The notes below the pieces were generated by a model. It ran no database searches and was not told the DNA's origin. It worked only from the letters and a program-made list of their open reading frames with translations. A program made the translations under genes and the position numbers. This document shows, piece by piece, positions 9,256 to 18,476 of a stretch of DNA of 64,000 nt (its first letter is position 1; each line of letters begins with the position of its first letter). This DNA comes from Herbihabitans rhizosphaerae (GTDB taxonomy: Bacteria; Actinomycetota; Actinomycetes; Mycobacteriales; Pseudonocardiaceae), in NCBI RefSeq assembly GCF_004216555.1, contig NZ_SGWQ01000001.1, positions 248,001-312,000 of the forward strand, read 5' to 3'.

Positions 9256-9433
9256 GATGACGCGCGACGCCTTACGACACCCCGATTTCGCGGATAGGGT
9301 CGAGGCATGGGGAGGAGGTGTGGTGGCCCCCGGGGCAGCCCAGAAGGATCAGCCTTTGTCCCATGTGAACCCGCGAATCGTAGCGGGGGCGCGCCTTCGT
9401 GTGTTCGTGTACGCGTGGTCGCCGGTAGAACGA

Positions 9434-9470
9434 CGATGCGGGGACGCCCACTGGGAGCGCCCCCGCATCG
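9434..9470. terminator. Terminator hairpin downstream of the subtilase gene
   Basis: CGATGCGGGG (9434-9443) pairs with CCCCGCATCG (9461-9470), with an inner CGC/GCG extension and a short loop. A TTTT follows on the plus strand. It lies just beyond the subtilase stop at 9483. The rest of 9256-9433 shows no convincing gene. Confidence 0.7.
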
Positions 9471-9482
9471 TGCCAGTTTTCC

Positions 9483-12400
9483 TTACGGCGTAACGGATTG
9501 CACGATCACGTCACCAGTGCCCACGACCACGTTCGCGTCCGTGCGGACCTCCACCTGTCCGGCCAGCACACGCCCCTGAGCCGGCGCCGTGGACGCCGTC
9601 ACCGTGCCCGGCACCGACCACTCCGCACCCGTCGCCCGCTGCGCGTTCGCGTCGGTGATCGCCACCGAGCCGAACGCCGGGTTCGTGAACACGTCCAGGT
9701 AGCTGTACGTCGTCGTCCCCGCCGGCACCGAGTAGCCGTCGACCACGATCCGCCACGCACCAGCCGCCGGGTTCGCGATCCGCACCTCTTCCTCGGAATC
9801 ACCGTCTGCACTCGTGCCGGCGGTGACACACGGCCCCGCCGTGCAGTCGAGCACGGTCAGGTCCAGGTCGGCCCCCACGTCGGACGTGCCGCCGATCTTC
9901 GCCCGCAGCGACGTCGACCCCGGCGTCACGGTCAGCGGGTACTCCTGCCGCGCCCCGTTCGCGATCGACGGAGTGCTGATCAGCGCGCTGCCCAACTGCG
10001 AGCCCGCGCCACGGCCGACGAATGGCCCGAACAGGTTCTTCAGCGTGTACTGCCGCTGAATCGGCTGCCCGGCCTGCGCCGACGGGATCGTGTCCGGGCT
10101 CGGGGTGACCGACGCGCCGAGCACCGCGGCCGACAACACATACGGCGCGCTGCCCGAGTCGGACGTGCGCCGCGCCTCCACCACGATCTCCCACACGCCC
10201 GGCGTCGGGTTGTTGACCGTGCGACTGGTCGGATCACCCGTCCCGCAGCCGCCACCCGGCACCACCGGCGGGTTGTAGCACTGCAGGCTGGAGTTGTTGT
10301 CCGTGCCGACGCCGTACGGGTGGAACCGCACGAACCGGATCTGCCCAGCGCCCGGCGCGGTGCCGCCGCCCTGCAGATCGACCTTCAGCGCCGGCGTGTT
10401 CGCCGGAACGTTCACGAACAGGCTGGTCGTCTGGTTGCGACCGATCTCGCCACCCTTGCGCACCACGAACCCGTTCTCCGGCCCGAACTGCTCGGCCGCG
10501 ACCACGGTGTTCAGCGTCTGGTACTCGACGCCGGTCGTGGTCGGACTGTCCAGGTTGAGCACCGCCGAGTGAATGCCCGCCGTGCGCGGGTTCACCGTGA
10601 CGGCGAACTTCGTGGCGTAGCCCTTGCGCAATTGCACGGTCGGCGCGGAGCTGAACGTGCCGTCGTTGCCGACCCAGTTGACCCGGAACGTGAGCGGGTG
10701 GTCCGGCCCGGTGTGCCGGGTGAACGTGTACTCGCGCACGAACCGGTCGCCCGCCTTGACACCCTCACGGTCGTAGATGCCGACCCCGACGTCCTTGGTC
10801 GCGAGGAAGTCCGACAGCGCCGTGTTCACCGGCACCGACGACGTGATCACCGGCGTGTTTATGTTGGCGCGCAACAGGTTCCACGCCTTGTTCACGTCCA
10901 TCAGGCCGTTGCCCTGCTCGTAGGCGCCGTACCGTCCGATGAACCGCGTAGACGAACTGAACGCCGTGCGGATCTGCTCCGGGAAGTGCTGCGTGTTCGT
11001 CTGACGCGCGGCGCTCACCAGCAGCGCGCCCGCACCCGCGGCCTGCGGCGAGGCCATCGAGGTGCCGTTGAACTGCGCGTACCCCGGCGGCAGCGAGTAC
11101 GTGCCGGGCACCGGCTGCCCCTGCTGCCAGGTCGGCACCGGCGAGATCGCCGAGCCGGGAGCCACCAGTGTCGGCTTGAACCCGCCGTCCTCACGCGGGC
11201 CGCGCGAGGAGAAGCCGTGCAGGTTGTCCTGCTCGGTGGAGTCCGAGCCGTAGTTGCGCTGCCAGGTCTGCTTGGAGATGTACGAGCCGACGCTGACCAC
11301 GTTGTCGGCCACCGACGGGTCACCGACGGTGTTCGCACCCGCGCCGGAGTTGCCGGCGGAGATGAACATCTGCACGTCGTAGACGTCGATCAGCCGGTTG
11401 TACAGCGCGGCGCGCGCGTTGTTGCCGTCGTTGAGCGGCGGCAGCCCGCCGATCGACATGTTGATCACGTTGACCTTGGCGTCCCTCGCCGCGTAGATCA
11501 TGCCCTCGATCAGCGCGTGGTTCGTGCAGCCCGAGACGAACAGGCACGCGCGGATGGAGACCAGCTTCGCGCCGGGTGCGGCACCGGTCATCGCGCCGTC
11601 GAACATCTTGTTCGCCGCGATGATGCCGGCCACGTGCGTGCCGTGCGCACCGGACACGATGCCGATGTTCACGACCTTGTTCGTGCCGTCGGTCTGCACG
11701 ACGAACTTCATCGACTCGCGGACCGGCGTGGACGCGTTGTCCTTGCCGAACTCGTTGACGTCCTGCCGGACCTTGTAGTCGGTCATCGGCTTGTCGTCGC
11801 GGAAGTCCTTGTTCTGGTTGACGTCCACGTACACGAGGTTGGTGACCTCGTCCCACAGCACGCCGAACTTGCCGTTGCTGCCGGCCGGGTTCCCGTCGCG
11901 GTTGACGTCGTTGCCGAGCTCGCCGCCGAGGAACGGGTGCCGCTCGTCGAACACGGCGAAGCGCAGCGGCCCGGAAACCGGTGCGGTGTAGGCGTTTCCG
12001 CCCGAGGCGAAGCTCGGACCGGCCACCTGCGCCATGTTCAGCCAGGTCGGGTCGTCGTCGTTGTTCTCGCCGCCGGTGAACCGGCCGTCGGTGTAGGTGA
12101 CCCAGTCGACGACCTTGCGCTCGCCGGTGGTGGTCGTGGTCAGCGCCGGGTGGTCGAGGTCGATGCCGGTGTCCACGACACCGACCGTCACGCCGCGGCC
12201 GTCCCAGGTCGGGTGCCGCTCCACGAACTGCGCCGAACCGATGTCACCGGTCGGCATGTACGGGTTGACCCTCGGGGTGTCCGCGCCGGGCGGCGGCTGC
12301 GGGGTCGGGTCCTGGATGCCCTGGGGGCGCGGGTCGTCCAGCGGGATCGTGTCGTCCACGTCGACGGCTTCGATGCCGGGAAGCTTGGCCAGGCCCTTCA

Positions 12401-12719
12401 CCTGGTTCACCGGGACCTCGGCGCGCACATAGCCGATCGCGTCCTCGCGGTACTGGATCTTGGCCCCGGTCTTGATCAGGTCCTGGACCGCACGGGCGCC
12501 CTTGCCGGCGACGAGCACGGTGACCGTGCGTTCACCACGCCGTTCGGCCTTCTCGAGCAGATCCTCGTCGTGCTTGCCGATGCCGCGATCGGTGCCGCCG
12601 CCCGGAATCGGGTCGGCGGCCGCGACGGCCGGCGCGATCGCCAGAGTCGCGCCCGCGATCGCGGTGACGAACGCCGTACCGAGTGCTACTCGACTACGGC
12701 GTCTTTGACGTTGGGTCAT
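9483..12719 (-). CDS. Secreted subtilisin-like serine protease (S8 family), large
   Basis: A 1078-residue secreted endopeptidase. The ATG at 12719 follows GAGGAAGGA and opens a Sec signal peptide: basic MTQRQRRRSR, a hydrophobic core and an AVAAADP cleavage region. An I9-like propeptide follows (about residues 60-130). The catalytic triad is visible as VVDTGIDLDHP (Asp, about 181), GAHGTHVAG (His, about 360) and NGTSMASPQ (Ser, about 552), with oxyanion Asn in SAGNSG. A protease-associated-like insertion separates Asp and His. The C-terminal 450 residues hold beta-rich repeats resembling pre-peptidase C-terminal domains. It is monocistronic with its own terminator. The target is unknown; nutritional or developmental proteolysis are both possible. 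Confidence 0.93.
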   Translation of the reverse strand: MTQRQRRRSRVALGTAFVTAIAGATLAIAPAVAAADPIPGGGTDRGIGKHDEDLLEKAERRGERTVTVLVAGKGARAVQDLIKTGAKIQYREDAIGYVRAEVPVNQVKGLAKLPGIEAVDVDDTIPLDDPRPQGIQDPTPQPPPGADTPRVNPYMPTGDIGSAQFVERHPTWDGRGVTVGVVDTGIDLDHPALTTTTTGERKVVDWVTYTDGRFTGGENNDDDPTWLNMAQVAGPSFASGGNAYTAPVSGPLRFAVFDERHPFLGGELGNDVNRDGNPAGSNGKFGVLWDEVTNLVYVDVNQNKDFRDDKPMTDYKVRQDVNEFGKDNASTPVRESMKFVVQTDGTNKVVNIGIVSGAHGTHVAGIIAANKMFDGAMTGAAPGAKLVSIRACLFVSGCTNHALIEGMIYAARDAKVNVINMSIGGLPPLNDGNNARAALYNRLIDVYDVQMFISAGNSGAGANTVGDPSVADNVVSVGSYISKQTWQRNYGSDSTEQDNLHGFSSRGPREDGGFKPTLVAPGSAISPVPTWQQGQPVPGTYSLPPGYAQFNGTSMASPQAAGAGALLVSAARQTNTQHFPEQIRTAFSSSTRFIGRYGAYEQGNGLMDVNKAWNLLRANINTPVITSSVPVNTALSDFLATKDVGVGIYDREGVKAGDRFVREYTFTRHTGPDHPLTFRVNWVGNDGTFSSAPTVQLRKGYATKFAVTVNPRTAGIHSAVLNLDSPTTTGVEYQTLNTVVAAEQFGPENGFVVRKGGEIGRNQTTSLFVNVPANTPALKVDLQGGGTAPGAGQIRFVRFHPYGVGTDNNSSLQCYNPPVVPGGGCGTGDPTSRTVNNPTPGVWEIVVEARRTSDSGSAPYVLSAAVLGASVTPSPDTIPSAQAGQPIQRQYTLKNLFGPFVGRGAGSQLGSALISTPSIANGARQEYPLTVTPGSTSLRAKIGGTSDVGADLDLTVLDCTAGPCVTAGTSADGDSEEEVRIANPAAGAWRIVVDGYSVPAGTTTYSYLDVFTNPAFGSVAITDANAQRATGAEWSVPGTVTASTAPAQGRVLAGQVEVRTDANVVVGTGDVIVQSVTP

Positions 12720-12933
12720 CCCACGGTCCTTCCTCAGCAGGGAGAGACGCCCGTGCACCGTGTGGGTGAAGCCGGCGCCGAGCGTGCACGGAGTTTTGTT
12801 GACTCTCGTAGGGCTGACTAGCGTCCAACCGGGCTAATCCGGAACTAGAGCCGGCCCGTTACACAGTGTCGATATCCCCGTGATGGTGGCGGCTCGGACG
12901 AGCCGGGAAAGCCGTTAACTAGACTCGCTCGTC

Positions 12934-14013
<1,080 letters not shown>

Positions 14014-14370
14014 GTGTCTGCTGTGAGCGAGACCTCCGAGACCTCCGAGACCTCCGAGCCCGTCCAGGACGCCGCCCCGCCTCGCCGTACGCGCGGGCGC
14101 TTCATCGGCGGCGGCGTCCTGATCCTGATCGGGATAGGCCTGTTGGTCGTCGGGATCCAGGCGATCGCCGATCCATCCGGTGCCCGCGTCGGTTCCTCGG
14201 GGTCCAGTCGCATGGATTCTGACGCCGAGGCACAGCTCGGTGGCTTCCTGATGTGCTTCTTCGGGATCTCGGTGCTGGGTTTCGGCATCGGCCTGCTCAA
14301 GTACGAGAACCTGTTCACGAGCAAGAAGACGCCCCCCGCTGGCACTCCGTCCGGCAACGAGTCTGAGTGA
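14014..14370 (+). CDS. Small membrane protein of unknown function
   Basis: A 118-residue protein starting at GTG directly after ychF, or at a second GTG at 14023. The N-terminus is acidic and repetitive (SETSETSETSEP). Two hydrophobic segments follow, about residues 30-48 and 77-94, separated by a Ser/Gly-rich polar loop, and the tail is charged. No family is recognised. The position implies co-transcription with ychF. A membrane-anchor or stress-accessory role is possible, but nothing in the sequence shows it. Confidence 0.65.
   Translation: MSAVSETSETSETSEPVQDAAPPRRTRGRFIGGGVLILIGIGLLVVGIQAIADPSGARVGSSGSSRMDSDAEAQLGGFLMCFFGISVLGFGIGLLKYENLFTSKKTPPAGTPSGNESE
14029..14058. repeat. 9-bp tandem repeat, three units
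   Basis: GAGACCTCC is repeated perfectly at 14029, 14038 and 14047, followed by a partial fourth GAG. It is in frame and encodes SETSETSET at the N-terminus of the small membrane protein. Nine-base units keep the frame when copy number changes. Confidence 0.8.
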
Positions 14371-14450
14371 TCGCCGGCGTGTGAGCGTCCTGTGAGCGAG
14401 GCCCACTAGGTTGTCGGTGCCCAACGTCCCCTGCCGCTGGAAGATCACTG

Positions 14451-15224
14451 ATGGCCGCACGGTCCAAGGCGCTCGTCGCCGGCCTGCTCGCGTTGTTGAT
14501 GGTGGCCGGAATCGCCGTACTGACCTCGACCTCTGCCGCCGCCGAACGCGAGAACCTGAAGGTGTCCATCGCGAACGTCGGCAGCACCCGGACGCCGCCG
14601 GTCGGTCCGATTCTGGAGACCCAGAAGCCGCACATCATGGTGATCTCGGAGGCGTACCACGCCCGCGAGCACCTGACCGCCGTCGCCGAGCGGCAGGGCT
14701 ACATCCTGCGCCAGTACGGCCGCGAACAGGGTGCGGAAGCGCCCGGCATCGCGCTGCTGATCAGGAAAGACGTGACGCTGAACGACCGCGTGCTGCTGAA
14801 GATGAGCGAGCCGTGGTGGTGGCCGAACCCGTCGAAAGAGCGTGAACCGCGACGCTATCCCGCGGTGGACCTGACCGTGTCCGGCGAGCGGTGGCTCGTG
14901 GTCGGCGTGCACTTCCCGCCGGGCGGCCCGGACGGCGGCGGCATGGTCGACGGCAAGAACCGCGCGGCGTGGCTGGAGTCCAAGCAGGCCGTGCAGGCCT
15001 ACGCGGCCAACCATCCCAACCCGCCGGTGGTCGCCGCCGGGGACTTCAACGCGCTGGCGAGCGAGTGCCGCCACCACTTCCCCGGGTTCGCGGTGTCCGA
15101 GGGTGGCAAGGTGGACCACGCCATGACGAAGGAAGGCCGGGGTGCCCGGTTCGAGTCGGTGAGCCGGCACGACGCGCCGGTCGGGCACGGCTGGTTCACG
15201 TTCAGGCTCAGCGCCGCGTCGTGA
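14451..15224 (+). CDS. Secreted endonuclease/exonuclease/phosphatase-fold protein
   Basis: A 257-residue protein with a Sec signal peptide (basic start, hydrophobic residues 8-25, cleavage near SAAAE). It has the EEP fold: an N-terminal KVSIANVG strand, PHIMVISEAY carrying the metal-binding glutamate, the catalytic AAGDFNALASEC block and a C-terminal HGWFTF in place of the usual SDH block. It probably hydrolyses phosphodiesters outside the cell; DNase, sphingomyelinase-like and inositol-phosphatase activities cannot be told apart. The ATG has GGAAG upstream. The next gene overlaps by four bases. Confidence 0.72.
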   Translation: MAARSKALVAGLLALLMVAGIAVLTSTSAAAERENLKVSIANVGSTRTPPVGPILETQKPHIMVISEAYHAREHLTAVAERQGYILRQYGREQGAEAPGIALLIRKDVTLNDRVLLKMSEPWWWPNPSKEREPRRYPAVDLTVSGERWLVVGVHFPPGGPDGGGMVDGKNRAAWLESKQAVQAYAANHPNPPVVAAGDFNALASECRHHFPGFAVSEGGKVDHAMTKEGRGARFESVSRHDAPVGHGWFTFRLSAAS

Positions 15225-15799
15225 GGCGGGTGCTCGCCGTCGCGGCGGCGTTGATCGTGTGGGGCGAGGTCGTGCACTGGCGGGCCTCGCGGCGGCTGCT
15301 CGGGTCCGCCGCTCCCGGGCCGGAAGTCGTTGTCGTGCTTGGGTTTCGCAACGGTGGCCGGCGTGCGAACGCGGTGAACCGGTGGCGAGTGCGCGCGGGT
15401 CTGCGGTCCGCCGGGCCGGGGGCGCGCATCGTGTTCTGCGGCGGAAGCGTCGGCGCGGAGGTGCCCGAGGCGGTGCTGATGGCGCGGTACGCCGTCGACG
15501 AACTCGGCCACACCGGACCGATCGTGCTGGAGGAGGAATCCCACAGCACGTGGCAGAACATCCAGAACGCGGTGCCGCTGATCGAGGACGCCGGCCGCAT
15601 CAAGATCGTCTCGAATTCGCTGCACGCGCAGAAGGCCCGCCTCTACCTGCGCCGGCAGCGGCCCGATCTGGCCCGCCGGCTGGTGCGCGCGGACGACTAC
15701 CGAGCGGGCGAGTGGGCCGCGTTGAAGCCGGTGTTCGCCGCGTACGGGCTCTGGACGGGCTGGCGGGCTCGGCGAACGATGGCAGACTCGGAGCAGTGA
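15221..15799 (+). CDS. YdcF/DUF218 family membrane-anchored protein
   Basis: A 192-residue DUF218-type protein. An N-terminal hydrophobic helix (about residues 3-14) precedes the domain core VVVLGFRNGGRRANAV, RIVFCGGSVG, the conserved EEESHSTWQN block and IVSNSLHAQKARLYLRR. DUF218 proteins (YdcF, SanA, ElyC) act in envelope metabolism or bind nucleotides. The GTG at 15221 overlaps the upstream stop (GTGA) and its own end overlaps the aldo/keto reductase start in the same way. This places three genes in one coupled operon, although their functions do not obviously belong together. Confidence 0.82.
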   Translation: MRRVLAVAAALIVWGEVVHWRASRRLLGSAAPGPEVVVVLGFRNGGRRANAVNRWRVRAGLRSAGPGARIVFCGGSVGAEVPEAVLMARYAVDELGHTGPIVLEEESHSTWQNIQNAVPLIEDAGRIKIVSNSLHAQKARLYLRRQRPDLARRLVRADDYRAGEWAALKPVFAAYGLWTGWRARRTMADSEQ

Positions 15800-16830
15800 G
15801 TGACTACGTGGCCGACGCGGGCCGATACGACGACCGGATGACCTACCGCAGGTGCGGCCGCAGCGGGTTGCTGCTGCCGGCGATCTCGCTGGGCTTGTGG
15901 CACAACTTCGGCGACGACAAGCCGCTGGAGACACAGACCGCGATCCTGCGACGCGCGTTCGACCTGGGTGTCACGCACTTCGATCTGGCGAACAACTACG
16001 GCCCGCCGTACGGCAGCGCGGAGATCAACTTCGGCGGGCACCTGGCCCGCGACTTCACGCCGTTCCGCGACGAGCTGATCATCTCCAGCAAGGCGGGCTA
16101 CGACATGTGGCCGGGCCCGTACGGCCAGGGCGGCGGCTCGCGCAAGTACGTGCTGGCCTCGCTCGACCAGTCGCTGGCCCGCCTCGGCCTCGACTACGTC
16201 GACATCTTCTACTCGCACCGGTTCGACCCGGACACGCCGCTCGAGGAGACGATGGGCGCGCTGGACACCGCCGTGCGATCCGGAAAGGCGCTATACGCGG
16301 GCATCTCGTCGTACTCGGCCGAGCGCACCCGCGAGGCCGCGGCGATCCTGCGCGATCTCGGCACGCCGCTGCTGATCCACCAGCCGTCGTACTCGATGCT
16401 GAACCGGTGGATCGAGGAGGATCTGCTGGACGCCACCGGCGAACTCGGCGTCGGGGTGATCGCGTTCTCTCCGCTCGCCCAGGGCATGCTCACCGACCGT
16501 TACCTGGACGGCGTCCCGGCCGACTCGCGGGCCGCCCAGGGCAAGTCGCTGTCGCGGGACATGCTCGACGAGGACACGCTGCGGCACGTGCGCGCACTCA
16601 ACGAGATCGCCAAGCAGCGCGGTCAGTCGCTCGCGCAGCTCGCGCTGGCGTGGGTGCTGCGCGACGACCGGGTGACCAGCACGGTGATCGGCGCGTCCAG
16701 CGTCAAGCAGCTCGAGGACAACCTGGCCGCGGTCGGGAACCTATCGTTCAGCGCCGACGAACTGGCCGCGATCGACGCGGACGCGGTCGAGGCCGGCATC
16801 AACATCTGGCAGCGCAGCTCGGAGGGCTGA
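15796..16830 (+). CDS. yghZ: YghZ-type aldo/keto reductase
   Basis: A 344-residue NADPH-dependent aldo/keto reductase very similar to E. coli YghZ, which reduces L-glyceraldehyde 3-phosphate and detoxifies methylglyoxal. Diagnostic blocks are ISLGLWHNFG, FDLANNYGPP with the catalytic Tyr, SSKAGYDMWPGPYG with the catalytic Lys, FYSHRFDP with the active-site His, LLIHQPSYSMLNRW and ASSVKQLEDN for NADP binding. The GTG at 15796 overlaps the preceding stop and gives the expected N-terminal length. The next gene is convergent, with adjacent stops at 16830/16831. Confidence 0.93.
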   Translation: MSDYVADAGRYDDRMTYRRCGRSGLLLPAISLGLWHNFGDDKPLETQTAILRRAFDLGVTHFDLANNYGPPYGSAEINFGGHLARDFTPFRDELIISSKAGYDMWPGPYGQGGGSRKYVLASLDQSLARLGLDYVDIFYSHRFDPDTPLEETMGALDTAVRSGKALYAGISSYSAERTREAAAILRDLGTPLLIHQPSYSMLNRWIEEDLLDATGELGVGVIAFSPLAQGMLTDRYLDGVPADSRAAQGKSLSRDMLDEDTLRHVRALNEIAKQRGQSLAQLALAWVLRDDRVTSTVIGASSVKQLEDNLAAVGNLSFSADELAAIDADAVEAGINIWQRSSEG

Positions 16831-17373
16831 TCACCGGCGGGCGAGCCACTCGGCGCGGGTGATCTCGTAGAAGCCCTCGCCGTGTTCGGTGCCGGGCAGC
16901 GGGTCCTCGAAGTCCACGTGGAACGTGCGGGTGTGCCGCATTCCGCAGCGCTCCAACACGTTGCGGGAGCGAGTGTTCACCATCATCACGTCCGCGGTCA
17001 CCCGATCGGCGGCCAGGTTGGTGAAGGCGTGGTCGATCAGCGCACGGCTGCCCTCGGTGGCCAGCCCTCGTCCCCAGTCCGAGCGCCGCAGCCGGTAGCC
17101 GAGGTCGGGCGCACTCGGCCCGGCATCGGTAACACGCAGCCCGAACCAGCCGAGGAACCCCCCGTCGGGGCTCTCCGCGACGAAGCGCCCGTGATCCGGG
17201 TACTTCTCGTAGGCGGCAACGATCTCGGCGACCTCTTCGGCGACCTCGTCCACAGACGGCGGCTGCCAGTCGATGTGACGCATTACCTCGGGGTCGTCGT
17301 TCAGCAGGACGAACAGCGGGATGTCCTCTGTGGACAGTCGGCGGAGCACGAGGCGCTCGGTACGCAGGTACAC
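16831..17373 (-). CDS. RimJ/RimL-type GNAT N-acetyltransferase
   Basis: A 180-residue acetyltransferase of the Acetyltransf_3 (RimJ/RimL-like) group. It opens with YLRTERLVLRRLSTEDIPLF and has a FLGWFGLRV strand, the acetyl-CoA loop RRSDWGRGLATEGSRALI, and VNTRSRNVLERCGM typical of motif B. Such proteins acetylate ribosomal protein N-termini, antibiotics or small amines; the substrate here is unknown. The GTG at 17373 fits the family N-terminus, but no strong ribosome site is visible, so the start is tentative. It is divergent from the small membrane protein at 17463. Confidence 0.85.
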   Translation of the reverse strand: MYLRTERLVLRRLSTEDIPLFVLLNDDPEVMRHIDWQPPSVDEVAEEVAEIVAAYEKYPDHGRFVAESPDGGFLGWFGLRVTDAGPSAPDLGYRLRRSDWGRGLATEGSRALIDHAFTNLAADRVTADVMMVNTRSRNVLERCGMRHTRTFHVDFEDPLPGTEHGEGFYEITRAEWLARR

Positions 17374-17423
17374 GACCGGAACCGTAATCCACCAGCTCGG
17401 CGACAGAGACTCGATTTCGTTTG

Positions 17424-17436
17424 GTAACGGTGTTAC
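17424..17436. promoter_or_regulatory. Operator-like inverted repeat in a divergent promoter
   Basis: GTAAC-GGT-GTTAC forms a perfect 5-bp inverted repeat with a 3-base spacer in the 89-base gap between the GNAT gene and the membrane-protein gene. The form resembles TetR/GntR-class operators. No cognate regulator gene is adjacent. Confidence 0.4.
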
Positions 17437-17462
17437 GGTTGAGTCCACATCTGGGAGGCACC

Positions 17463-17909
17463 ATGCAACTGTCACGTGAATCGCGCGTCCTCGCGGGAAT
17501 CCTGTTACTGGCGCTGGTCGCCGTGGAGTCCGGCGGGGTCTACCTGGTCCGGGTGGTCGGCGGCAGCGTGCAGCTGACCGACTTCCAACTCGGATTCGCC
17601 CGCGCCGGGCACGCGCACGCCGGCGTGCTACTGATCCTGTCGCTGGTCGCCCTGCTGTACGCGGACGCGATCCGGCTGTCCGGGCTTGCCGGCGCACTCG
17701 CGCGGCGATGCGTCCCGATCGCGGCGATCCTCATGCCGGCCGGGTTCTTCGCCGCGTCCGCCGGTGACGGGCGCACCGGCCCGAACGGCTTCGTCGTGCT
17801 GCTGTTCCTCGGCGGACTGTCGCTGGCCTGCGGGCTGATCGCGCTCGGCGTGAGCCTGCTGCGCAGCCGTGATCAGTCCACTGTGGACACTGCGGACACC
17901 GTGGTCTGA
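17463..17909 (+). CDS. Four-helix membrane protein, unknown function
   Basis: A 148-residue integral membrane protein. The ATG at 17463 follows GGGAGG at good spacing. Four hydrophobic segments lie at about residues 9-28, 45-66, 76-95 and 104-127. Polar residues inside the second segment (RAGHAHAGVLL) are unusual and conserved-looking. No enzymatic motif is visible and the family is not recognised. The C-terminal QSTVDTADTVV overlaps the convergent lipoprotein gene. A GTCCACTGTGGAC palindrome lies exactly in the shared tail. Confidence 0.72.
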   Translation: MQLSRESRVLAGILLLALVAVESGGVYLVRVVGGSVQLTDFQLGFARAGHAHAGVLLILSLVALLYADAIRLSGLAGALARRCVPIAAILMPAGFFAASAGDGRTGPNGFVVLLFLGGLSLACGLIALGVSLLRSRDQSTVDTADTVV

Positions 17910-18313
17910 GTGATCGCCGGCCTGGTCGTGACGGCCGGACGCGGTGTGCACACCCGGGTAACCGCGTTCCACAGGCCGCCGCTGCCGAGGCAGGCGAGGG
18001 CCAACTGCCCGTCCACCCAGGCCCGGTGACCCGCGCAGACCGGATAGCGCAGCTCGTCGCCGTCGCGGCACTCCGCACCGGTCTTCGGCGCCGGCCGGGT
18101 CGAGGTCGGCTTGGGCGTCGACCTGGTGGTGACGGGCTGGCTGCGCACGGTCGGCGCCGGCCAGCTGTAGGTCCCCTGCGGCAGCGCGTCCGGAGCGCCC
18201 ACGGCCGGCGGGTCGGACGGGAACGTCGGCACCCGCGGGTTGTCCGGTGCCTCGGCGGAACCGCAGCCGCACACCGCGAACACGGCGGCGGCAGCGAGTA
18301 ATCGACCCTTCAT
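17873..18313 (-). CDS. Predicted lipoprotein, Pro/Thr-rich
   Basis: A 146-residue exported protein. The N-terminus MKGRLLAAAAVFAVCGCGS has a lipobox-like end, so lipidation at the second cysteine is likely. A Pro/Thr/Ser-rich linker (residues 25-75) is followed by a small cysteine-containing domain (ECRDGDELRYPVCAGHRAWVDG...ACLG...CTP) with four cysteines that could form two disulfides. No known family. The two convergent genes overlap by 37 bases. An inverted repeat, ACCGAC/GTCGGT (18314-18328), abuts the start codon and no Shine-Dalgarno is visible. Confidence 0.68.
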   Translation of the reverse strand: MKGRLLAAAAVFAVCGCGSAEAPDNPRVPTFPSDPPAVGAPDALPQGTYSWPAPTVRSQPVTTRSTPKPTSTRPAPKTGAECRDGDELRYPVCAGHRAWVDGQLALACLGSGGLWNAVTRVCTPRPAVTTRPAITQTTVSAVSTVD

Positions 18314-18476
18314 ACCGACGACGTCGGTCTACGACGCCGGAAAGTTAGCGGTCACCGGCACGTCACCGGACGGTCAGCTCCACCCGCCGAAAGTAGGTGT
18401 CGGCTGCTGACAGCGCGTCCTAGCGTCGTCACGATGCGGTGGGCCTGCCGCCGCACGGGTGCGAACGGAGTCTGTG

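Noticed and set aside
9498-12821. 1107-codon open frame on the plus strand
   Set aside because: It is exactly antisense to the subtilase, Arg/Asp/His-rich with no domain; the opposite strand has signal peptide, triad and terminator. It is a GC-bias shadow.
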